In this document: one piece after another, positions 1 through 4,957 of the stretch
How positions within the stretch are numbered: the stretch's first letter is position 1
Layout: each line of letters starts with the position of its first letter
Assembly: GCA_946479335.1 (NCBI GenBank)
Contig: CAMLFP010000374.1
Span: 1-5,440 of the forward strand
DNA: 5,440 nucleotides
DNA from: an uncultured Archangium sp.
Lineage (GTDB): Bacteria > Myxococcota > Myxococcia > Myxococcales > Myxococcaceae
Direction: 5' to 3'
Notes under the pieces: generated by a model
Seen by the model: the letters and a program-made list of their open reading frames with translations, nothing else
The model's database searches: none
Told to the model about the DNA's origin: nothing
Made by a program: the position numbers and the translations under genes

Positions 1-219
1 AGCCGAAGGTGGCGCTGGTCTCGCATTCGAACTTCGGCTCGTCCGAGGCGCCTTCGGGTCGGGCGCGTCGGGGTCGTCGACGATGAGCGCGAACGACTGC
101 GTGCTCACCGGGGCGCCGGTCCACGTCAGCGCGGGCGAGGTGTCGCTGCCTTCGCAGGTCAGCACGCGCGGCAGCCGCTGACCGTCGGAGAAGTCGGGGG
201 ACGACAGGGTGAACGTCAT
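1..219 (-). CDS. YbhB/YbcL-family (PEBP-like) protein, N-terminal part, runs into a junction at the left edge
   Basis: Bacterial relative of phosphatidylethanolamine-binding protein / Raf kinase inhibitor protein; the family binds small anionic or phospholipid-like ligands, and the bacterial members mostly lack a defined role. The frame opens at ATG (219-217) behind a strong Shine-Dalgarno (AGGAGGT, 4 nt upstream). Residues 1-58 carry the family hallmarks in order: an F-x-L-x-S-P-x-F strand, DGxxLP (12-17), a TCEGSDTSPALTW block (21-33), and LIVDDPDAPDPKAP (45-58), whose DPDAP is the ligand-pocket signature. After residue 58 the next 15 residues are Arg/Ser/Pro-rich and do not continue into the expected TWVHW-like strand, although no stop occurs before the edge. 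A whole YbhB protein is about 150-180 residues, so most of the domain is missing. There is no signal peptide, so it is presumably cytoplasmic. It lies 34 bp downstream of the alpha/beta hydrolase on the same strand and may share its transcript. The family call is secure; whether the gene is truly truncated is not. Confidence 0.8.
   Translation of the reverse strand, partial: MTFTLSSPDFSDGQRLPRVLTCEGSDTSPALTWTGAPVSTQSFALIVDDPDAPDPKAPRTSRSSNARPAPPSA
3..56 (+). pseudogene. Fragment resembling NADP-malic enzyme, phosphotransacetylase-like domain
   Basis: Read on the plus strand from base 3, the frame gives PKVALVSHSNFGSSEAPS, with strong G/C at third positions. This resembles the conserved VAxLSxSNFGS stretch near the start of the PTA-like C-terminal half of multimodular MaeB-type malic enzymes (malate to pyruvate plus CO2 with NADP). 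The similarity ends around base 56. The frame then reads Arg/Gly-rich sequence to a TGA at 84-86, inside the antisense of the PEBP-like gene. A complete enzyme would continue for hundreds of residues past this motif, so this is a gene cut at a junction. The motif is recalled rather than searched, and only 18 residues support the call, so confidence is moderate. Confidence 0.5.
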
Positions 220-242
220 GGTGACCTCCTGGGGGTGACTTC

Positions 243-254
243 AGCAGATCTGCT
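243..254. repeat. 12-bp perfect palindrome between hydrolase and PEBP-like genes
   Basis: AGCAGATCTGCT is a perfect self-complementary 12-mer. It overlaps the first base of the hydrolase stop codon (254-256) and lies just upstream of the PEBP-like gene's Shine-Dalgarno. One C/C mismatch further out, two more base pairs can form (TT at 240-241 with AA at 256-257). It could be a protein-binding site or chance; there is no loop or U-run that would suggest a terminator. Confidence 0.3.
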
Positions 255-1159
255 CAACGCGTGGAGGGCTCGTCGAAGAAGGCCAGCACGCGCGCGTTCA
301 CCTCGTCTGCTTTGAGCCACGGCAGGTCGTGCCCGGCGCCGCGCACCAGCACGCGATGGATCTGCGGCGCGACGCGCTCCAGCCGCGCGACCGCGGTGGC
401 CGGGTCGTAGATGCGCTCGTGCTCGCCCACCACGAAGAGCGTCGGCACGCGGAGCGACCGCAGCGCCTCGTCGGACGCCTTGAGCGGCGGCACGGCCTTC
501 CCCAGCTCCCGGAGCGGGTAGCACTCGAACGCCAGCGCGAGGTCTTCGGTCATCGCGTCGATGATGGCAGGGCCCTGCGCGGTCGCGGCGAGGTCAGGCA
601 GCGTCTCGCGGTAGATGCGGCGCATCCAGTATCTCCGCGGCGGCAGGAACATCAGCAGCATGCGGAAGATGAAGGAGGTCGGCAGGTCCTCCACCCAGGC
701 CGCGGGCGCGAGGAGCACCAGCTGCTTCACGCGCTCGGGAAATCGGGTGGCGAAGTTCGCGGCCAGCCAGCCGCCGTGCGACATGCCCATCAGGCGCACT
801 TCCGGCCCGAGGCCGAGGGCCTTGAGCACCTCGCCGAGCCACGCGCAGAGGTCGTCGGCGTTCTTCGCGTCGCGGCGGCGGACGCTGCGGCCGAGGTCCA
901 TCACGCTGTCGAGCGCGTACACGCGGTACTTCGCCGCGAGCCCCGCCACCATCGGGGTCCACATGAGTGAGGTGGTGCCGCCGCCGGGCAGCAACACCAG
1001 CGGCGGTGCATCGACCGGCCCGCTGATGCGCATGAAGGTGGCGCCCCACGAGGTGTCGACGGTGCGCTCCTCGACGGGCACCGGCCACGCCTGGGCGCGC
1101 GTCGCGAGGTGCGCGAGGTACTGCTGCTTCTTCTCTTCAGAGAGATACGGGTGATGCAT
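254..1159 (-). CDS. Alpha/beta-fold hydrolase (esterase/lipase-like)
   Basis: A 301-residue single-domain alpha/beta hydrolase, probably acting on an ester or similar bond; the substrate cannot be deduced. The layout is canonical: a strand leading into the oxyanion-hole loop LLPGGGTTS (about 56-64, with PGGG where many relatives have HG), the nucleophile elbow GMSHGG with Ser127, a cap-like insertion (about 155-230) rich in aromatic and basic residues, an acid strand VVGEHERIYDP with Asp252 the likely triad acid (Glu248 an alternative), and the catalytic His277 in GAGHDLPW. No signal peptide is seen, so it is likely cytoplasmic; length is normal for the superfamily. The ATG at 1159-1157 is chosen because AGGA sits about 9 nt upstream and the homology-like region begins soon after. 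It follows the small TM gene by 85 bp and precedes the PEBP-like gene by 34 bp. Fold and triad are confident; specificity is unknown. Confidence 0.9.
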   Translation of the reverse strand: MHHPYLSEEKKQQYLAHLATRAQAWPVPVEERTVDTSWGATFMRISGPVDAPPLVLLPGGGTTSLMWTPMVAGLAAKYRVYALDSVMDLGRSVRRRDAKNADDLCAWLGEVLKALGLGPEVRLMGMSHGGWLAANFATRFPERVKQLVLLAPAAWVEDLPTSFIFRMLLMFLPPRRYWMRRIYRETLPDLAATAQGPAIIDAMTEDLALAFECYPLRELGKAVPPLKASDEALRSLRVPTLFVVGEHERIYDPATAVARLERVAPQIHRVLVRGAGHDLPWLKADEVNARVLAFFDEPSTR

Positions 1160-1225
1160 GGAGCTGTTCCTGTGGCTGGGCGACGCCCGGAGGCGCGCGC
1201 GTAAAGGTTGAACATCGGGGCTGAG

Positions 1226-1238
1226 CGGCGTGACGCCG
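1226..1238 (-). repeat. Short GC-rich hairpin downstream of the small TM gene
   Basis: CGGCG (1226-1230) pairs with CGCCG (1234-1238) across a 3-nt loop, 6 nt after the stop of the small gene in its direction of transcription. There is no following U-run, so it is not a convincing intrinsic terminator; it might pause RNA polymerase or protect an mRNA end. The rest of the 85-bp gap (1160-1244) shows no clear promoter. Confidence 0.2.
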
Positions 1239-1244
1239 GGCCCG

Positions 1245-1520
1245 TCAAATCAACAGCGCGCGATACAGCAGGAACCGCGAGACCCGCGCGGTGCGGGGGA
1301 CGACGCGCGGCGGCTGCGCGCTCGGGAGCCACGAGACGTCGCGACGCTCCAGAGACGCGACCACCGGGGTGGCCTCGGGCTTCACGTCGGGCGCGGGCCC
1401 ACCCTCGACGACTTCGATGACGTCGCGGCGCACCTCGACGACGACCGCTGGCGTCAGCGCGACCAGCGCCATCAGCGCGAGGCGCACGAAGCGAGGCAGC
1501 GCGGTCAGCGAGGCGAACAC
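1245..1520 (-). CDS. Small hypothetical protein with one N-terminal hydrophobic segment
   Basis: A 91-residue protein that I do not recognise. It opens with a basic N-region (Arg10, Arg13) and a hydrophobic run at about 12-29 (LALMALVALTPAVVV), either a membrane anchor or an uncleaved signal. An acidic/basic segment (EVRRDVIEVVEGG) and a Pro-rich, Cys-free tail follow, ending in a short hydrophobic stretch (FLLYRALLI). Third codon positions are almost all G or C across the whole frame, which supports real coding. The start is GTG (1520-1518); a GAG-containing weak ribosome site lies only a few bases upstream. The frame stays open further upstream to a TGA at 1566-1568 but without a better start codon. 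It lies 37 bp after the POTRA gene on the same strand and may be its operon partner in the envelope. Function unknown; an internal Met17 start would remove half of the hydrophobic segment and is less likely. Confidence 0.65.
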   Translation of the reverse strand: MFASLTALPRFVRLALMALVALTPAVVVEVRRDVIEVVEGGPAPDVKPEATPVVASLERRDVSWLPSAQPPRVVPRTARVSRFLLYRALLI

Positions 1521-1557
1521 CTCACACCCGTAACGCAGCTTTCGCCTCGCGCCAGCT

Positions 1558-2610
1558 TCAGAACGTCACGGGGCCAGGCAGCTTCTCGAGCTCGAAGGTG
1601 ACGTTGATGAGCTTCTTGTCGGGGTCGACGTCGGTCATCGGCGTCACGTTGACGCGGGCGCCTTCCTTGCTGGCGCGCTCGGCGATGCGCTTCAAGTCGC
1701 GCTGCACGGCGATGCGCGAGAACACGGTGCCCTTCTTCGACTCCAGCGCCTTCAAGAAGGCGTCGCCGTCGCTCAGCGCGTACCCGGAGAACGCCAGCTT
1801 CCCCAGCTTGTAGACGTCGCCCTCGCGCACGGTGAAGAGCAGCTCCTTGCCGGTGCGGGAGAACTCCACTGTCGCGCGCACCATGCCGTGGTCGAAGTAC
1901 ACCGCGTTGAGGGCGAACACGTCGCGCTCGGCGGCGTCTTCCTGGAACACCGCGCCTTCCTTCGAGGTCAGCGCCTCGCGGAGCTCGGCTTCTTTCACCT
2001 TCTTCACGCCCGCGAAGCGGATGCGCTCGATGGACGCCAGCTCGCCTTCGGTCACCGTCACCACCGCTTCGGTGCCGACCAGCGCCACCGTCGCGTCGGC
2101 CGCGGGGTAGCCGTGCGCCTGGTAGAACTCGACCACCTCGGAGCGCAGCTTCTGCAGCGTCACGCCGCTCCCGTACGCGAAGTCGCTGGGGTTCAGCCCG
2201 TCCAGCACCGCGTCGCCGCCGAGGGCCTTCGCGCCCTCCACGCGCACGTTCGACAGCTTCGGGTAGGGCGTCGCGAACCAGGTGAGCACCACGCGCTCGG
2301 CGTCGAGGGGCACGGCGATGGCTTCCGCGTCGCGCACCAGCCCGGTCGCGAAGAGCGCCACCAGGCCGTCACGCACCGTCGCGGCGTCCAACTCGTGGCC
2401 TTCACTCGATGACACCACGTCGCGCAGCGCGAGCTCGCTGACGAAGCACACCTTCTCCACGTGCTTGCCGATGACCGCGTCGAGGCTGCCCGGCGTCTCC
2501 GGGCGCGTCGTCGGGCAGGTCGCTTCGGTCTTCGTCGGGGCCGCGACCGGCGCGGCGGTCTTCGTGGTCGCGCAGCCGGCGCACAGCATCGCGAGGAGCG
2601 CGCGCTTCAC
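1558..2610 (-). CDS. POTRA-repeat outer-membrane-assembly-like lipoprotein without a beta-barrel
   Basis: A 350-residue exported protein built almost entirely of POTRA domains, the periplasmic modules that BamA/TamA-type proteins use to bind nascent outer-membrane proteins or partner subunits. The N-terminus (MKRALLAMLCAGC) is a very short signal peptide with Cys13 as candidate lipidation site; the lipobox is imperfect (Cys at -3, Ala-Gly before Cys13). A Pro/Thr/Ala linker reaches residue 40, then four POTRA-like units follow at roughly 42-116, 117-189, 190-264 and 265-341. Each has the pattern strand, helix, G-x-hydrophobic, helix, strand, and units 2 and 3 end in the V-T-E-G / V-R-E-G signature (187-189, 262-264). 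The chain stops right after unit 4, where BamA would begin its roughly 400-residue barrel. Cys32 and Cys55 could form a disulfide. The start is GTG (2610-2608), overlapping the upstream SurA-N stop by 4 nt, so translation is probably coupled. POTRA content is confident; lipidation and partner are inferred. Confidence 0.85.
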   Translation of the reverse strand: MKRALLAMLCAGCATTKTAAPVAAPTKTEATCPTTRPETPGSLDAVIGKHVEKVCFVSELALRDVVSSSEGHELDAATVRDGLVALFATGLVRDAEAIAVPLDAERVVLTWFATPYPKLSNVRVEGAKALGGDAVLDGLNPSDFAYGSGVTLQKLRSEVVEFYQAHGYPAADATVALVGTEAVVTVTEGELASIERIRFAGVKKVKEAELREALTSKEGAVFQEDAAERDVFALNAVYFDHGMVRATVEFSRTGKELLFTVREGDVYKLGKLAFSGYALSDGDAFLKALESKKGTVFSRIAVQRDLKRIAERASKEGARVNVTPMTDVDPDKKLINVTFELEKLPGPVTF

Positions 2611-3113
2611 GGCTGGCCTCCGCGGAGTTCGACCGAGGTGGTGGCGCGCAGCTTCTCCAGCAGGCGCTTGCGCGCGGCGTCCAGTCCAGCGGCGCGCTCC
2701 AGCGGCTCGCGCGGCAGCGAGTCACCCGCGCGGTTCAACACCCAGCGCATCGAGCGCAGCTGCGTGCGCAGCGCCTCGCGGTAGCTCGCGAGCTCGTAGC
2801 CCTGCTGCTTGAGCGCGTCGTACAGCTGCGCCTCCGTGAGGTTGTTGCTCTGCGCGATTTCATGGAGCGCGCGGTCGACCTCCGCGTCGGTGATGGTGAG
2901 GCCGAGGCGGTCGGCGTCGAGCGCGATGAGGGCCTCCTCGATGAGCGCGTCGCGGGCCTCGAGGCGGTTGGTGGTGCCCTGCTTCACGCGCGCGTCGACC
3001 ATCGAGCGGGTGATGGCGCGGGTGTCGACCGAGGCGACGATGCGGTCGACGGCGACGGCCTGCGCGCGGGCCAACGGCGCGGCGAGCAGCAGGGAAAACA
3101 AGAGGAGGCGCAT
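2607..3113 (-). CDS. SurA N-terminal-domain periplasmic chaperone-like protein lacking PPIase domains
   Basis: A 168-residue exported protein resembling only the N-terminal chaperone module of SurA, which binds unfolded outer-membrane proteins in the periplasm. A Sec signal peptide (MRLLLFSLLLAAPLARA) probably ends at Ala17. The mature chain starts with the typical VDRIVASVD...AITRSMV strand-helix (22-39), then helices with an EARDALIEEALI block (52-63), a GLTITDAEVDRAL block (71-83), and QSNNLTEAQLYDALKQQGY (88-106) leading into YREALRTQLR (111-120). SurA would continue into two parvulin rotamase domains; here a basic helix (about 144-158) ends the protein. There is no good Shine-Dalgarno before the ATG (3113-3111); the gene sits 21 bp after the ceramidase-like stop, and its own stop overlaps the POTRA start. 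The context suggests that the two proteins work on the same clients. Confident for family; a role in Bam-type assembly is inferred. Confidence 0.85.
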   Translation of the reverse strand: MRLLLFSLLLAAPLARAQAVAVDRIVASVDTRAITRSMVDARVKQGTTNRLEARDALIEEALIALDADRLGLTITDAEVDRALHEIAQSNNLTEAQLYDALKQQGYELASYREALRTQLRSMRWVLNRAGDSLPREPLERAAGLDAARKRLLEKLRATTSVELRGGQP

Positions 3114-3125
3114 GGGCCGTCGAAT

Positions 3126-3138
3126 GTAGCGCGGCTAC
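3126..3138 (-). repeat. Short inverted repeat over the ceramidase-like stop codon
   Basis: GTAGC (3126-3130) and GCTAC (3134-3138) pair across a 3-nt loop and include the TAG stop (3137-3135) of the upstream gene. It occupies most of the 21-bp gap before the SurA-N start. A 5-bp stem without a U-run is too weak to call a terminator; it could affect initiation at the poorly marked SurA-N start. Confidence 0.2.
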
Positions 3139-4844
3139 TTCGCGCGGAAGTGCCCGCCGTGGCCGGAGATGTGCGTGGCCCAGGTCTCGAGCGGCGCGTC
3201 GAAGCGGGCGTGCGAGTCGAGGTCGTGCGCGTCGCGTCTCCCCGCGAGCACGTGGAGCAGCTCGGTGGCGCGCTCGTGCAGCCAGTCGCCGGTGAGGCGG
3301 CCCCAGATGGTGCTGGAGCCCTCGTAGTGCTGCGCGCAGTACTCGTCGAAGGTGGTGAGGTAGCCCGCGTAGTCGCCGGTGACGCCGCTGACCATCGGGT
3401 GCGCGCCGTCGTCGCGCAGCAGCGCCATCAGCCCCAGCGACAGCATGGTGGTGGGCTCGCCGGGCAGCGACAGCAGGCGCACCGGCGCGGCGCCCGCGAG
3501 GCGGAGCTCCAGCAGGCGCACCGGGAGCCGGTCATGCTGCGACGCCAGCGCGTGCCGCGTGGTGAGGAGCGAGACGAGGTTCACCGGGTTGAGCGAGCGC
3601 AGCAGCTTCGAGGAGTGCGGCTGCGATTCGTTGAGGTACGCGCGGCGGCCCTCGATGGCGCCCGGGCCGCGGCCGAGCTCCGAGCCGCCGAAGGTGGGCA
3701 CGCCGACGCGCGCGTCGCTGGCCAGCACGCCGCGCTTCGTCGACGCATCGGCCACCACCTCTTCGCAGAACGACGACGCGAGGCGCTCCAGCGGGCGGGC
3801 GTGCGCGCGCGCCTGTGCGACGTTTGCGGAGAGGACCTCCGCCAGCGCGCGGCCGTGCGGGAGAATCAGCTGTGCCGACGCGTCGGAGGCGCTCAACGTC
3901 TCGCGCTTCGCGATGAAGGCCTTGCGCGTCTCGCCCGGCGGCAGCGGGTCGGAGTCACCGATGGAGCCCGTCGCCAGCACGCACACCGCGCCGGGGAAGC
4001 GGCGCTCCGTCTCCAGCGCGGCGAAGCCGAAGTAGTCCGACGACTGGCGCAGGTGGCGGCGGTGTTGAATGGCGTTGTGTGCGCCGTAGGTCGAGTACGC
4101 GCCGATGACGCGCTCGCCGTCGCCGAAGACGCACACGCTGCGCACGCGGTTGTCGACGGCGTGGCGCTCGTTGAGCGGCCGCGCGTCGTGGGGCTCCACC
4201 AGGCCGTGCGCGATGAGCGCGCGCTTGATGTCGTCGTCTTCGAGCTCCTGAAAGTTCGCGCGGAAGGCGGGGAAGCTGCGGTTGACGTTCCACTCCGGGA
4301 GCCGGCTCACGGTGAAGGCGACGCGCGCGGGCGTGAGGTTCGTCACCGCCTCATGAATCGCCTCGGCGAGCAGCTGCGCGAGGTGCTCGGCCAGCGTGTG
4401 GTTGAAGGCGATGCGCGCCGGCGGCCACAGCATCTTGAGCACGCTCGTCGAGCCACCGAAGGCGTCGTAGTAGTGCGACGCGTAGAGGCCCGCGGGCCCG
4501 GCGTGGTTGTGCGTGCCGCAGATGAAGACGTTGCCGATGTCGAAGCCGTCGGCCGCGCACAGCACCGCGACGCGCTCGCTGACCCACCGCGAGCCGCCGT
4601 GGAGGTCGACGCTGCACAGCGCGACGCGCTCGCCGCCATGTTCCAGCACCAGCGCGCGCACGTGCAGCGGCAGCGCGGCGTCTTCTTCGTGCGCGACGCG
4701 GTCTTCGAAGAGCGAGAAGGGGCCCCAGCCCGCCAACGGCGCGCCGTGGACGAAGGGGATGCGCCGCTTGCTGGCCGCGGCCCGCGTCTCGTCACGAGGG
4801 GTGAGGGTGGCCGCGGGAGCGCGCGCGAAGTGAGGTGTCTTCAT
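3135..4844 (-). CDS. Neutral/alkaline ceramidase-family hydrolase, divergent at the catalytic Ser
   Basis: A 569-residue member of the neutral/alkaline non-lysosomal ceramidase family (zinc amidases that split ceramide into sphingosine and fatty acid). Family blocks appear in order: THNHAGPAG (111-119, the usual THTHSGPGG zinc site), an NRS block (188-190), a His256...SSD(268-270)...G-x-A block matching the second zinc His region, GSIGDSDP (293-300), LPGEPTTM (460-467, zinc Glu463), and DYAGYLTTFDEYCAQHYEG (491-509, zinc Tyr492 or Tyr495). In ceramidases the GDVSPN motif provides the nucleophilic Ser; here the aligned residue is Asp299 (GDSDPL), though Ser298 is adjacent. No signal peptide is visible, whereas the well-studied Pseudomonas enzyme is secreted, and the C-terminal Ig-like domain is absent (569 versus about 650-700 residues). 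The ATG (4844-4842) is the only plausible start; its ribosome site (GAAG) is weak. It is the first gene of the minus-strand block. Family is confident; activity on ceramide is doubtful. Confidence 0.85.
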   Translation of the reverse strand: MKTPHFARAPAATLTPRDETRAAASKRRIPFVHGAPLAGWGPFSLFEDRVAHEEDAALPLHVRALVLEHGGERVALCSVDLHGGSRWVSERVAVLCAADGFDIGNVFICGTHNHAGPAGLYASHYYDAFGGSTSVLKMLWPPARIAFNHTLAEHLAQLLAEAIHEAVTNLTPARVAFTVSRLPEWNVNRSFPAFRANFQELEDDDIKRALIAHGLVEPHDARPLNERHAVDNRVRSVCVFGDGERVIGAYSTYGAHNAIQHRRHLRQSSDYFGFAALETERRFPGAVCVLATGSIGDSDPLPPGETRKAFIAKRETLSASDASAQLILPHGRALAEVLSANVAQARAHARPLERLASSFCEEVVADASTKRGVLASDARVGVPTFGGSELGRGPGAIEGRRAYLNESQPHSSKLLRSLNPVNLVSLLTTRHALASQHDRLPVRLLELRLAGAAPVRLLSLPGEPTTMLSLGLMALLRDDGAHPMVSGVTGDYAGYLTTFDEYCAQHYEGSSTIWGRLTGDWLHERATELLHVLAGRRDAHDLDSHARFDAPLETWATHISGHGGHFRAK

Positions 4845-4918
4845 TCTTCGTGGAAGGCGTCGAAGGCCTGCGCGTTCGAAGTCTCCATGAGGAAGCGTTG
4901 TCGTTCCAGCGATGACAT
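4841..4918 (-). CDS. Possible 25-codon leader ORF overlapping the ceramidase-like start
   Basis: From ATG (4918-4916) the frame encodes 25 residues ending in AQAFDAFHEE, and its TGA (4843-4841) overlaps the ceramidase-like ATG as ATGA. The second half uses mostly G/C-ending codons. No Shine-Dalgarno is evident upstream of its ATG, and I know no homologue. If translated, it could feed ribosomes to the weakly marked downstream start. Equally it may be chance: the same frame stays open across the antisense of the neighbouring plus-strand gene, which is common at this GC content. Confidence 0.25.
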   Translation of the reverse strand: MSSLERQRFLMETSNAQAFDAFHEE

Positions 4919-4957
4919 CGGGTGGCAGTGTACCGGCTTCCGTAGTCTGAAGCCGTC
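4845..4957. promoter_or_regulatory. Divergent intergenic region expected to hold promoters for both directions
   Basis: These 113 bp separate the minus-strand block from the plus-strand LURP-one-related gene, so they should contain the promoter of at least the LOR gene and probably that of the ceramidase-like gene. No convincing -35/-10 pair is seen for either direction. The main visible structure is the inverted repeat at 4934-4955. The call rests on gene orientation, not on a promoter motif. Confidence 0.45.
4934..4955. repeat. 7-bp inverted repeat immediately upstream of the LOR-family start
   Basis: CGGCTTC (4934-4940) and GAAGCCG (4949-4955) are perfect inverted copies separated by 8 bp. 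The right arm ends 2 nt before the ATG at 4958, where the ribosome site would lie. It could be a dimeric-regulator operator or, if transcribed, a hairpin masking the initiation region. No true Shine-Dalgarno is visible there; GAAG within the right arm (4949-4952) is the only weak candidate. Confidence 0.4.

Noticed and set aside
329..970. A 213-codon plus-strand open frame
   Set aside because: It is antisense to the alpha/beta hydrolase, whose triad motifs are intact; the His/Arg-rich translation has no recognisable domain.
1170..1200. GGGC-GAC-GCCC hairpin as a terminator after the small TM gene
   Set aside because: The stem is only 4 bp with no U-run on either strand, and it sits near the hydrolase ribosome-binding region.
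901..1332. Minus-strand frame spanning the gap between the small TM gene and the hydrolase
   Set aside because: It overlaps both genes in another phase, is Arg/Ser/Pro-rich, and has no supported start.
1230..1601. Plus-strand 123-codon frame opposite the small TM gene
   Set aside because: The minus-strand frame has better third-position bias and a sensible hydrophobic segment; this one is Arg/Asp/His-rich shadow.
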